Shown here in pieces: positions 54,201 to 64,000 of a stretch of DNA of 64,000 bases; position 1 is the first letter of the stretch, and each line of letters begins with the position of its first letter. The position numbers and the translations under genes are program-made. The notes below the pieces were generated by a model, which was not told the origin of the DNA, did not search any database, and saw only the letters and a list, made by a program, of their open reading frames with translations. Source of the stretch: Spiroplasma corruscae (GTDB lineage: Bacteria; Bacillota_I; Bacilli_A; Mycoplasmatales; Mycoplasmataceae); NCBI RefSeq assembly GCF_002237575.1, contig NZ_CP022535.1, positions 372,001 to 436,000 on the forward strand. The letters are read 5' to 3'.

Positions 54201-55044
54201 AACTAATTACTTAAATTTCTATAGAATATTTTTATTATTCTTTAAAAACATATTCACAAATTATAAAACTTACGTTTTTTGTTATTTATTATCTTCACTA
54301 TTGTTTATTCTATTTTCAACATTATTATATAAAACGTTTGAGGGTCTTTTGTTGCCTCCTTTACTTTTGAATGTAATATCTATATCAATTTTTCTTATTC
54401 CACTTTATATTGGTTTAGTTGTAATTGAATGAAAAAGAAGACAGTACCTAATAAAACTTAAACTAGGTACTCTAAGTAAACTGCACTTTATAATTATATT
54501 ATTTTTAATAAGCATAATATTATATACAACAAGTTTTTTAATTAATTTATTTATTTATAATATTTTTTTGTGAAGTAATTATTTTTTTTATAATGTTCCA
54601 ATATTGAAAAATTTATCAGCAATTATTTATGTTATGTATTTTTTTAATAATTTATTACTATTACTATTCATTACAATATTTGTAGTTACCATTTCATCTT
54701 TATCTAAAAAAAGATCAATAGCATTACTATATTTAATACTATTTTTTATTTATTCTATATGCTTTTCAGATTCAATAATGGATGCTAATTTACTTAATAA
54801 AAATATAGTTTATGTTATTATTGGATATTTAAACCCTATAAAGTATTTCATATGAACTAATATGTTGATTACTTCATATACATTTATTGATTTTTATGGA
54901 ATTACACAGATTATTTCTGATTATTTTAATGGTGGATATGCTCCTTTTTATAATTTATGGATGACACTTTTACCTTCTTTGTTGTTTATAACTGTAATAG
55001 CTTTTGTGTATTGAAAAAAATTTTATTGGGGGTTTAAAAAATAA
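54190..55044 (+). CDS. ABC-2-type permease-like membrane protein (first half-transporter)
   Basis: 284 residues with six hydrophobic segments (about 25-45, 55-80, 95-120, 135-160, 165-185, 260-280) and a cytoplasmic amphipathic start, the layout of ABC-2 permeases. A conserved-type span set with ISSLSKKRSIALLYLI in the middle fits. TTG start overlaps the ATPase gene by 11 bp, without its own Shine-Dalgarno, so translation is coupled. The stop overlaps the start of the GH85 gene by 1 bp (taATG). The sequence is too divergent for firm family placement. Confidence 0.75.
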
Positions 55045-57725
55045 TGAAAAAATTAATGAGTTTATTACTAGTTCCGATATTATCAAGTATATTTCTAAGC
55101 CAAAGTGTCTCTTGCTCGGTTATTGGTAATTTAAATAAATATAATTATTTAGGTAGTTTAAAAAATTTTGATTGAAGTGATAAAGATTATGGTGATGGAA
55201 TTGAATATAATACATATTCTGATGATTATAAATTAAATAATGATGAAATTAAGTCAAGTGATATAGGATCTGTTACAGCAAATAATAGTAATAATTATCT
55301 AGATTTCGAAAATTTTAATACAGGTTTTCAATGAAAACAAAACATTCAAAAACAAGCAGTTACAGGAGTTCCGCTTAATAAAGGATTTATGCCAAATGGA
55401 AATTTTGCATCTGATTTTGGTGTAACTTCACCCGCACAATCATATAGAAGATTAAATTCGATTCTAAATTGGAATCCAGATGTGGATAATGATGCAAAAT
55501 TTAATAAATCAGAAAAAAGTTTAAAAAAATCTGATTTTACAGGGGCTAAAAACGTGAAGTCTCAAGATGAAAGATTAAATTATAATTATCTAGGTTTTTC
55601 TTCAAGAAAACATAGAACTTATGATAACACAGTTGTTGGTACTAAGAATCCTTATGAAAATACAAACCTAAATTGACAATACAATAATGAGTTTATAAAT
55701 TGATCAGGATCTTGATTTGAGGGACCAATTATCCCACCACCTTCTGATGTGATAGAGTTAGCTCATAATAATGGTTCAAAAATTTTTGGAAATATATTTT
55801 TAGATGGTTATCATGGATTGACTAAAGAAATGCTAAGTGATTTTTTAAAAAAAGATAGTAATGGGGAATTTTTAATTGTTAATAAGTTAATAGAAATTGC
55901 AAATTATGTTGGTTTTGATGGTTGATTTATAAACAATGAAGCAAATGGTGTAAATCCTAATGGTTCAGTTCTTGATTTTAATGATATGACTACTATTATT
56001 AAATCATTTAATGAAAAAACGTTGAAATCTAATAATGAACAAATAAAAAATTTAAGATTAATTTATTATAGAAATGATGCAAATTTAGGGTATTCAGGAA
56101 CACAATATTATGATAATGAAACAACATCCGTTGCTTCTCAGAGTGTCTATAAATATGGTAACCTTACTAAGACAACTGAAATTCAAGTTAACTTTGGGGA
56201 AATTCCTGATAATTCTGAACATTTTTTGAATGAATTTAAAGATTTTAATGGTTCTGATATTTATGGTTTGATTGATGGAAGTTCAAATTATTTTATAAAT
56301 GGTGTATATGATTATAAAGATATGGCTTACAAAAAAAATTATAATTCAACATCAAACGAGGACAAATATAACAAGAATGTTTATAGTAGTATTGGAACTT
56401 ATTTCGATGCGGGGACTGATCAATCTGCTGATGCCGCATTTAAACTTGTGACCAGAAAATTATCTAAACCAAGAGAATTTATTTTCAAAAGTCAAGTTCA
56501 GCATTTATTTAACGACATTGTATATAGTGGAACAAATTTATTTTTAAGCGATAATGATAATGGCCTATCAGCAAGTAATTTATCTAAAATTACAAAAAAT
56601 ATTGATTATAAAACTGAAATTGTTAAAGCTGATCCTAGAATCCATTTTGATAAAGAGTATACTCCTGATAATACAATAATAAATGAACTTTATAACTATA
56701 ATTCTGGTGATAACCCGACCGGTTATAACAACTTTAGTTATGGAATAGGTGATTTAATCCATGAGAAAACAACATTAATAGATGAGAATATTGATAATTC
56801 AATATTAAAAACTAATTTTTCAACTGGTAGTGGTATTAAGTTTGTGGATAACAATCAAATAGATAATTATCCTTGAACTAATAGAAGATTAGGGGATGTT
56901 CTACCAACCTATAAATGGCGTATTTTTGATAGCACTGAAATTTCAAAACCACTTAATATTTCAGAATTTTCAGGAGGGTATGATTATGATGAACCATACA
57001 AAAAAGGGAATTCAATTGTAATAGGGTCTGGTTTTGATGAATCAGGTAAAATTGTAGATTCTAAAAGTTGAGATATTAATAAAACTTATGGTTGAGATAT
57101 AATGGGTTCTAAAATAATGAATAATAAAAAGACTATATCTTTTGTATATAAGGATAATGCGAATAAATCTCCAGACGTATCACTGAGATTATCATTTGCA
57201 GATTCAAAAGGAAATCTATTAAAAGATCAAATAAAGTCTATTGATGTTTCGAATGTAGTTGATATGAATAATGGTTGAAAAGAAATATCATATGATCTAA
57301 GTGGTGAAACATTAAATTCAAATAGGGTCTTATCAATGATAGGTTTGAATATTAAGCCAAATTCAGATACATTTAAATTTAATGTTGGTGAGATGGTAAT
57401 AAAGGATAATAATTATCAAGATAATTTTAAAAAAGCGATTATATCAAATCCTAATGTAGAGTATCTAGTCTATCGAGAGTTTGAAAAAAATATATTAAAT
57501 AATATAAGAATAAGTTTTGAATCAAGCAATATTGATAGTGTTGATTATTTTGAGTTTTATGTATATGATGGTAAAAATTGATATAGAGATGGAGAAACTA
57601 CACAATTAAATTATTATTTAAAAGATCTAAAAAGTTTTAATAATACCTTATCAGTATCAATAAAGCCAGTATATAAAAACAGAAACATAGAAGGGAACGC
57701 TTATAAATTTGACATAAATTTATAA
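55044..57725 (+). CDS. GH85-like endo-beta-N-acetylglucosaminidase lipoprotein
   Basis: 893 residues. Signal peptide with lipobox (SQSVSC), Cys24 lipidated, so it is on the cell surface. The core from about residue 170 to 480 fits glycoside hydrolase family 85 (ENGase, which cuts the chitobiose core of N-glycans): NWSGSWFEGPIIPPP, DVIELAHNNGSKIFGNIFLD, then YVGFDGWFINNEANG, which carries the family's Asn-x-Glu catalytic pair at Asn297 and Glu299, and IYYRNDAN, FGEIPDNS and DIYGLIDG. The C-terminal about 250 residues look like beta-rich modules. Sits inside the ABC cluster between two permease-like genes, 1-bp overlap upstream and 10 bp downstream. GH85 assignment is from motifs; substrate is inferred. 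Confidence 0.8.
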
Positions 57726-57735
57726 AAAAGATGTT

Positions 57736-58569
57736 ATGAAACTGACTAAATTCAATAAATGTATTAAATTTATATTTAAGACTACTTTATCTTCTGTTTT
57801 TACTTATATTTATATTTTATTAATTCCTTTAATTATTGAAATTTTTTTATATGTTTATTATATTAAAAGTGCATTAGACCAGTCAAGAATTATATTAGTC
57901 GGTAGTGCATTAATGTATGTTATTCCTCTTACTTCATTATTTATAACTAACTTGATAGTTTCTTGAAGAGAGACTATATTTTTAAAGCAAATTAGAAACT
58001 TTGGAATCACACAAAAAACATTTATTTCATCTTTATTCATTGTTTATTCTATCTATTGTTTATTTTCAATTATATTTTCAATTTTTATTGTTTCTATGGT
58101 TGATGTAATCGAGAATAACCATAAAATGACATTATTTCTAAGTAATTTTTTTCATAACCCATCAAATATATTTTCAATATTAATTATAATGGTGGCAATC
58201 ACTTTTACTTATTTTATTTCTGTACTTCTATCTGGTTTTATTAAAAATATTTATATAATTCAAGCAATCTCAATTTTATTTATAATTTTATCACTTTTTA
58301 CAGGAGATTACTTCTTGGATTTTAATTATATAGAAGACAACTACTATCAGTTTTTTAGTTATTTTAATTTATATAAGTACTTTAATTGACTTTATTATAT
58401 TTCTTATACTAGTTCTTTTAATGGTGGAAGACAATTATTTCTAATAGTTATTTATATTGATAATAAACTTTCATTTAATAATATATATATACCGCTATTT
58501 TCATCATTAATTGTAACTTTAAGTATAATAACTTCAAGCTACTTGTTATTTAAATTATCAACTAAATAG
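57736..58569 (+). CDS. ABC-2-type permease-like membrane protein (second half-transporter)
   Basis: 277 residues with six hydrophobic segments (about 20-45, 50-75, 90-115, 130-160, 165-185, 250-275), like the permease at 54190 in length and layout, but low in identity. With that protein and the single ATPase it may form one heterodimeric ABC-2 transporter. ATG start 10 bp after the GH85 stop. Last gene of the cluster; a terminator follows. Several Trp are TGA-coded. Confidence 0.72.
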
Positions 58570-58573
58570 TGAT

Positions 58574-58606
58574 ATAGTATACTAGTTCTTTAGATACTAT
58601 TTTTTG
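58574..58606 (+). terminator. Intrinsic terminator of the GH85/ABC cluster
   Basis: atagtat/atactat stem (7 bp), 13-nt loop with inner cta/tag pairing, T-run after it. Confidence 0.65.
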
Positions 58607-58654
58607 CTATTTTTTTTTGGTATAATTATTTAAATATCTTTAAGGAGACAAGTT

Positions 58655-59902
58655 ATGCACGTAAAGAAATTGATAGTTAAGAATTTTGTTACACCAGGTG
58701 TTCAATCATTTGAATTTAATGAGGATGGAGAATTAATAAATGGAAATTTTTTAAATCCATATATCTTAAGAAATATTAATGATCTTATTAATGGATTGTG
58801 AATTGAGAATACAATTAGTTTTGAAAAATATTATCCAAAGTTTGCTAAAAAAATAAATGAAAGGGACATGGATTTACAGATAGATGCATTATTTGAATTG
58901 TCTAAAGATGAACTTGTGTCTATGAACAGAATTTTAAAGGATTTAGGTAATAGAACACCTTATTTATCTAGGGTATATTATTATTCAATTAAATGTGTCT
59001 ACCCTTATATTTTTCCTATAATTACAATCGTGCCAGCAGATGATCATCATGCAGAAGATGTACCGTTTGGATTGGGACTTCATTACGATAAGTTTTTTAG
59101 ACCAAACATATCTAAAAAAGAAATAATTACAAATACTGGAATTAAAGCTGTTGGTCTAATTAGAGACAAATACTTTCAGTACTTATCAAAAAAAGTCGAT
59201 GATGATTATTTATTAATACATAGAGAATATCTCGATTTAATAAAATCATTATTTAGATTTGATAATGATTTTATAAAAAAATTAGGAAAAATAATATATG
59301 AAATTAATGATGGAGACATAATTAATTTTGGTGATCAAGAAGGATTCTTCTTAACTGTTCCTGAATTTAATAATTATTTAGATTCTTTTCATGTACTAAG
59401 AGAAAATAGTGAATTAAAAGAAGACTTTCTTACACTATTATTTGATACATATTTAGTAGATTTGCAATGAATATACAGTGTAAAATCAGCTAATGATATT
59501 TATGAAATGAAAACTAATCTACTTAATAATCATTGTGATAAATCTTTCTATTCAAAAGAATTACTAGATTTTTTCAACTTTGAATTTGATATGATATCTG
59601 ATTCATTTGATTTTACTAATATAGTTGAATTAAATGAACATAAATTAGATAAATCTTTAATTGCTGATGAAATTGTAAAAGATAGAAAAATTATAACAAT
59701 TTATAAAGATGAAACAAATGAAACATTACCCGAAAAACCAACTGATACCAAATCTTTAAAAACATACAAAATTCAAAGAGCACAGTCAATCAGACGTTTA
59801 AGAGATCAAGTAAGATTATCAAAAAAAGAAAAAGTGCAAAAACAAAAAAGAATTAAGGAATTAATGTCTAGAATTAAAAAACAACAACAAGCAAAAAAAT
59901 AA
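58655..59902 (+). CDS. Hypothetical cytoplasmic protein with basic helical tail
   Basis: 415 residues, no recognised domain. No signal or membrane segment. The N-terminal two thirds are mixed alpha/beta with conserved-looking aromatic content (FPIITIVPADDHHAEDVPFGLGLHYDKFF, described, with a His-His-Ala-Glu cluster). The C-terminal about 45 residues are a highly basic coiled coil (RRLRDQVRLSKKEK, KKQQQAKK). TATAAT at 58621 and an aaggag Shine-Dalgarno mark its own promoter and start. Function unknown. Confidence 0.72.
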
Positions 59903-59903
59903 G

Positions 59904-59948
59904 AATCTATTTATATTGTTAATTCAATTTACCTAATAGATTTTTTTT
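59904..59948 (+). terminator. Intrinsic terminator of the gene at 58655
   Basis: aatctatt/aatagatt outer stem, inner attg/caat pairing, followed by eight T. Confidence 0.7.
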
Positions 59949-60034
59949 ATTATTGTGCAAGTTTATTGTTTATTAATAAATTTATAAATAATAAGTTAAA
60001 ATAATATTATGCTTAATATAACAAAGAGGTTTAA

Positions 60035-61339
60035 ATGCTAATTAATGATGATAAAAATTTAAAACTTTTAGTTGATAAACAAAAAGTATTTAAAGAAGCT
60101 TTGGATAACAAAATATCAAATTTGGAAGCAAAGAAATTTGTTGATGCTTTATTTGAAAATTATTTTTTAGATAACGACAATATAAATTTTCTTGTTTCAA
60201 ATGGTGTAAATTTCTTTAATATTGATAATAACGAAGAATGTTTTTGTTTAAGCACTAAATTATTTAAGGATTGTTGTTTCAAAAATATTAGAAAAAACAA
60301 AAAAACAAATTATTATATATTTCTAAAAGCCTTAATAAATAAAGAAGAATATCCTAAATATCTTGAGTACTCTAATAGTTTGTTTTTAAAAAACTATAGA
60401 CAAATGGGTAAAGAAGAGGTTTGTCATTTTTTAGATTGTGAAAAAAATGCTGTTGAAAATACCTTATATAAGATTAATTTTGAAAATGATTCATATTATT
60501 CAACTTATAAAAAGAATCCATTTGACATTCATTATTCTTTCGGTGAGATTTTTTTTAACAAAATAAGAAACGATAATTTCAATTTTTATGGTTTTTGCTC
60601 TGAACATTTTAATTATATTTCAAACATTGATATTAAAGAGGGTAGTACAAATGAACATATTGCACTAGTTAATTTTTCAAGTATTTTGTTTAAGTTATTT
60701 ATAAGTAGAGTACAACTCCAATCAATGAAAGAAGAATTTTATGAGGTATTTAGCTCATTAGATAGTAGCATAAAACCATTGTACGTATACAATTTACGTA
60801 AGTTATCTAATAGAGTATCTTCACTATTAAATCTATTCTCATCTTATAAGGGTTTTTTAAAAAAAGAAAATAATGATTTTGAAATTATAAAATTTGTATT
60901 ACCAAAAACAAATAATTTTCTTGTATCAGATTTAATGTATCCACAAGTAACACCCGATGATTTCAAAATGGTTAATTCAATTAATAATGTTTTTGTAGAA
61001 GAAAAATGTGCATTAATAAATACTTTTAAAAATGATAGATATAATTATGTAACAATAATTTATAACAAAAAAGATGAAAAACTAAGTGATTTTTTTGATC
61101 AATATTTAAAAATAATTGATAATAAGCAAAAAAATATAGAATATTTTGTAACAAATTGTGCTCTTATTTTATGTGAAAATACAATATTAAGTGAGAATTT
61201 CTTTAATAAATTTAGTAATGAGGAAAAGTCATTTTATTCAGCTATGAATAAATTTAGATTTGAACATCCAAGTATGGGACAAGAATATTTAAAAATGAAA
61301 TTTTTTGCAGGATTTACTAAGGGAAATAATTTCTTTTAA
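60035..61339 (+). CDS. SEC-C-motif zinc-binding protein, unknown function
   Basis: 434 residues, cytoplasmic. Residues about 69-82 (ECFCLSTKLFKDCCFK) match the SEC-C zinc motif CxCx8CC, usually seen in SecA and assorted small proteins. A second site, FCSEHFNYISNID (about 189-201), resembles the CxxH...ID element of a family in which SEC-C is followed by a Cys/His site. The rest is helical and Phe/Asn-rich. No partner gene is evident. It ends on a long terminator shared with the convergent guaC. Metal binding is inferred from motif only. Confidence 0.7.
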   Translation: MLINDDKNLKLLVDKQKVFKEALDNKISNLEAKKFVDALFENYFLDNDNINFLVSNGVNFFNIDNNEECFCLSTKLFKDCCFKNIRKNKKTNYYIFLKALINKEEYPKYLEYSNSLFLKNYRQMGKEEVCHFLDCEKNAVENTLYKINFENDSYYSTYKKNPFDIHYSFGEIFFNKIRNDNFNFYGFCSEHFNYISNIDIKEGSTNEHIALVNFSSILFKLFISRVQLQSMKEEFYEVFSSLDSSIKPLYVYNLRKLSNRVSSLLNLFSSYKGFLKKENNDFEIIKFVLPKTNNFLVSDLMYPQVTPDDFKMVNSINNVFVEEKCALINTFKNDRYNYVTIIYNKKDEKLSDFFDQYLKIIDNKQKNIEYFVTNCALILCENTILSENFFNKFSNEEKSFYSAMNKFRFEHPSMGQEYLKMKFFAGFTKGNNFF

Positions 61340-61378
61340 TTAAAAACAGGTAACTAACTAAAGTTACCTGTTTTTAAT
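61339..61378 (+). terminator. Bidirectional terminator between convergent genes; contains the guaC stop codon
   Basis: A 17-bp perfect stem with a 6-nt loop and A/T tracts on both sides. On the minus strand the last codons and stop of guaC (61354) form part of the stem-loop. Confidence 0.92.
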
Positions 61379-62319
61379 ACTACATAATCAACATTTTTTA
61401 TATCTTCTAATTTTGTTCCACCAGCATATGAGATAGATGATTGTAAATCTTCGCACATTTCTTTATAAGTATTAAGAATTTTTCCCCTAATTTTTATAAT
61501 TTCTTTTTTACCTTCAACATATCTTTTTTCGCCTTTATTGTATTCGCTAGCACTACCATAATATTCTTTGTACAATTCACCATTGACTTCAACTGTTTTA
61601 CCAGGTGATTCTTCATGAGCGGCGAACAAACTACCAATCATACACATTTTTGCACCGAATCTAATTGATTTAGCAACATCTCCATTAACTCTTAAACCAC
61701 CGTCAGCAATTATTGGTTTCTGAGCAGCTTTACTACATCATTTAATAGCTCCAAGTTGTCAACCACCAGTACCAAATCCTGTTTTTAATTTTGTTATACA
61801 AACTTTACCAGGACCAACACCAACTTTAGTTGCATCAGCTCCTCAGTATTCTAGATCTCTTACTGCTTGAGGTGTTGCGACGTTACCAGCTATTATAAAA
61901 CTCTTACCTTTTGTTTTATCTTTTATGTGAAATATCATGTTTTTAACTTGAACTGAGTGCCCATGAGCAATATCAATTGTAATAAAGTCTGGTATCAAAT
62001 CTTTTGATGCAAGTTCATCAATTAATCTATAATCGTCATCTTTTACTCCAACGCTTATTGATGTAAATAATTTTTGACTTTTCATTCTTTGTACAAATTT
62101 AACTGCATCAACATTAAAACGATGCATTACATAAAAGTAATTCTCTTTAGCTAATATTTCAGCTAAATCTTCATTAATTACTGATGCCATATTAGCGGGA
62201 ACTACTGGTAACTTGAATTTGAATCCACCAAGTTCTACAGAAGTATCACATTCACTTCTTGATTTTACCTTACAAAAGTTAGGTATTAATTGAACATCTT
62301 CATAATCTATTACGTACAT
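61354..62319 (-). CDS. guaC: GMP reductase
   Basis: Converts GMP to IMP with NADPH, linking guanine and adenine salvage. 321 residues of the IMPDH/GMPR TIM-barrel family. Seen: [52 protein letters not shown] with the catalytic Cys, [30 protein letters not shown], and the C-terminal YYGSASEY. The pattern is GMP reductase, not IMP dehydrogenase, since no CBS insert is present and the [10 protein letters not shown] loop fits. Reads TGA Trp codons at 61843 and others. aggaag Shine-Dalgarno. Fits purine salvage with apt in this window. Confidence 0.94.
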
Positions 62320-62341
62320 TTTCTTCCTCCATAATTAGATA

Positions 62342-62944
62342 TTAAAATTTAGCAACAACATTTTTAATTGTATCATTGATTGTACTAATTGCTTCTTTTG
62401 GGTTCATTTTTGAGATTGGGTCTACTTTTGTTCCTGCAAATAAAATTGGCTCATTAACTTTTGCACCTACAAATTCAAATGTTCCTTTTAAAAATGCTGT
62501 ATGATCACCAAATGGATATCAACCTAATGGTGCTCCTTGGGTTGTTAAAATCTGAACTTTTAAATGATCTAATAGTCCTACAGAACCATCTTTTTTTGCA
62601 TACTTATATGAAAAACTATGGTCAGCTAACAATACGTGATCCAAGTAATTTTTTATCAGTGCACTAACATTAAAGTTATTCATTGGACTTGAAATTATAA
62701 CTTTATTAACTTCTTTTAATTGATTAATATATTTAATTGCATCATTTTCATTAAAATAATTTGACATATTTTCTCTTGTCAAAGTCTTTTGTGCCATTTC
62801 TTCTTTGTTTAAATCAAGATATATAATTTCATCTTCTTTATTTAATTTTTTGTATTCGTCTACAAATTGATTTGTTAGTTCTATTGAATATGATTTTTCA
62901 ATAGGACTAACTGTACCATTAATTACTAATACTTTATTTTTCAT
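62342..62944 (-). CDS. FMN-dependent NADH-azoreductase family (AcpD/AzoR)
   Basis: 200-residue flavodoxin-fold quinone/azo reductase. N-terminal KVLVINGTVSPIEKSYS binds FMN phosphate; SSPMNNFNVSALIKNYLDHV and LTTQGAPLGWYPFGDH (Trp from TGA) are the AzoR active-site loops. It reduces quinones and thiol-reactive compounds with NADH. aggagg Shine-Dalgarno 5 nt from the ATG. Its stop (62342) is 22 bp from the guaC start on the same strand, so these two are likely co-transcribed. Confidence 0.93.
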
Positions 62945-63057
62945 AAATCCTCCTGGTATATATTACATATATATTATTATTTTAATTAACTTTGTATTAA
63001 AAAACTAAATTATTTTAATATTTTAATTTATAATAAATTATAAATAATGAGGTTTTT

Positions 63058-63696
63058 GTGGAAAAAGTAACTATTATATCAATTGCTGGTGGTAGTGCTA
63101 GTGGTAAAACAACATTTGCTCAAACATTAAGTGATAAAATTTTTGAAAATCACTCTGTATCACATCTGTCAATGGATAACTATTATAAAGATTTTAGTAA
63201 TCTTAGTTTTGAGGAAAGACAAAGCTTAAATTTTGATCACCCTAATTCTTTAGATATAGACTTGATTTGCCAACATTTAGATGATTTAAAAAATTTTAAA
63301 TCAATAAAAGTACCAATTTATAATTTCACAACTCATAGTCAATCAGGGGAGTATAAAATAATTGAACCATCAGAAGTAATTATTTTAGATGGTATATTGG
63401 CGCTTCAAATTGAAGAAGTAAGAAAAAGAAGTAATATAAAAATTTTTATTAGAACTGATGATGATATTAGATTCATAAGAAGGTTATTAAGAGATGTTGG
63501 TGATAGAGGACGTAAATTAGAGGATGTTGTTCATCAATATTTAACAACAGTTAGACCAATGTATAAATTCTTTGTTGAACCGTCAATTGAGCATGCTGAT
63601 ATAATTGTTCCTTATTATGAAGGTAACACCATAGCAATGGATTTAGTTGCTGCAAAAATTAATACATTATTATCTAAAAACATTAAAACTAGTTAA
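63058..63696 (+). CDS. udk: Uridine kinase
   Basis: Phosphorylates uridine and cytidine to UMP and CMP in pyrimidine salvage. 212 residues. P-loop GGSASGKTT (11-19), MDNYYKD, FDHPNSLD, PIYNFTTHSQSGE and ILDGILAL are all intact, as are RRLLRDVGDRGR and the C-terminal PSIEHADIIVP. GTG start with tgagg upstream. Divergent from the azoreductase gene, ending on a terminator whose stem covers the last codons. Confidence 0.96.
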   Translation: MEKVTIISIAGGSASGKTTFAQTLSDKIFENHSVSHLSMDNYYKDFSNLSFEERQSLNFDHPNSLDIDLICQHLDDLKNFKSIKVPIYNFTTHSQSGEYKIIEPSEVIILDGILALQIEEVRKRSNIKIFIRTDDDIRFIRRLLRDVGDRGRKLEDVVHQYLTTVRPMYKFFVEPSIEHADIIVPYYEGNTIAMDLVAAKINTLLSKNIKTS

Positions 63697-63714
63697 TTAA
63701 AACTAGTTTTTTTT
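63685..63714 (+). terminator. Intrinsic terminator of udk, overlapping its stop codon
   Basis: A 10-bp stem aaaactagtt/aactagtttt, loop aattaa which holds most of the TAA stop, then T8. Confidence 0.9.
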
Positions 63715-63858
63715 ATTAAAATTAATTTCCTATAAATAAATTATTTATTTTAATAATATAAAAGATAGATAAATTAATGACATAGTTAGCTTATCTTTAC
63801 ATAAAAACATTATTAATTTAATTTTAGTAATAATAAATATAAGAAAAGAGCAAATAAA

Positions 63859-64000
63859 ATGAGAAAAATATTAAATATATTATCATCTATAATAATTTTT
63901 GCTATGCCTTTTACGTCTGCTGTATCTTGTGGTAAAAATAAAAACTCAAATAAGAATGATTTAAATTTAACAAGCATTCAAAGAGAAATGGTTGAAGGTG
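63859..64000 (+). CDS. Lipoprotein (5' end only)
   Basis: 47 codons are visible before the window ends. Signal peptide RKILNILSSIIIFAMPFTSAVSC with lipobox AVSC (Cys24), followed by an Asn/Lys-rich linker, as in the other lipoproteins here (described). Nothing can be said of its function. agaaaag lies upstream as a weak Shine-Dalgarno. The 160 bp between udk and this gene hold no other gene. Confidence 0.8.
   Translation, partial: MRKILNILSSIIIFAMPFTSAVSCGKNKNSNKNDLNLTSIQREMVEG

Overview
The window is a piece of a Spiroplasma chromosome. Three things show this. The DNA is very AT-rich. Almost every long gene reads through in-frame TGA codons where the protein family expects tryptophan, so the Mollicutes code (UGA = Trp, translation table 4) applies. 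Positions 21492-23030 encode the 512-residue fibril protein Fib, a cytoskeletal protein known only from Spiroplasma. All CDS below were rejoined across TGA codons. I see no insertion sequence, prophage or CRISPR array. The genes at both ends run out of the window.

Layout. 1-4088: a cystine/dicarboxylate-type symporter (partial) behind a CoA-disulfide reductase/NADH oxidase, then two ECF transporter S components. 4170-7432: rsmE and two tandem unknown proteins with worn nucleotidyltransferase-like motifs, followed by about 480 bp of non-coding DNA rich in hairpins. 8545-17688: mostly RNA and cofactor housekeeping (truB, ribF lacking a recognisable kinase domain, rpsO, miaA, an RpiR regulator, tRNA-Gly, rdgB, trmL, a DEAD-box helicase). 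It also holds an HNH-nuclease-like protein that has lost its catalytic residues. 17750-23030: a MoxR/RavA-type AAA+ ATPase, a VWA protein and a PPC-domain protein directly upstream of fib. 23108-32208: a YitT-type membrane protein, a ComN-like small protein, a fused SecDF, apt and rel, in the gene order known from Firmicutes.

32228-40791: a MerR/aldo-keto reductase pair, an orphan ABC ATPase, a Pro/Gln-repeat protein, and the fructose operon (DeoR regulator, fruK, fruA). 41821-46949: a 1363-residue FtsX-type permease followed by a lipoprotein. 47042-50623: a Vat/CatB-like acetyltransferase, hisS and aspS. 52164-58569: a tight accessory cluster of lipoprotein, membrane protein, ABC ATPase, ABC-2-like permease, secreted GH85 endo-beta-N-acetylglucosaminidase-like lipoprotein, and a second permease-like protein. 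This is the most distinctive block. It suggests surface removal of host N-glycans coupled to, or exported by, a dedicated ABC system. 58655-64000: two unknown proteins (one with a SEC-C zinc motif), guaC, an azoreductase, udk and the start of another lipoprotein.

Intrinsic terminators are frequent and clear (short stem plus T-run) and delimit most operons. In two cases the stop codon lies inside the terminator stem.
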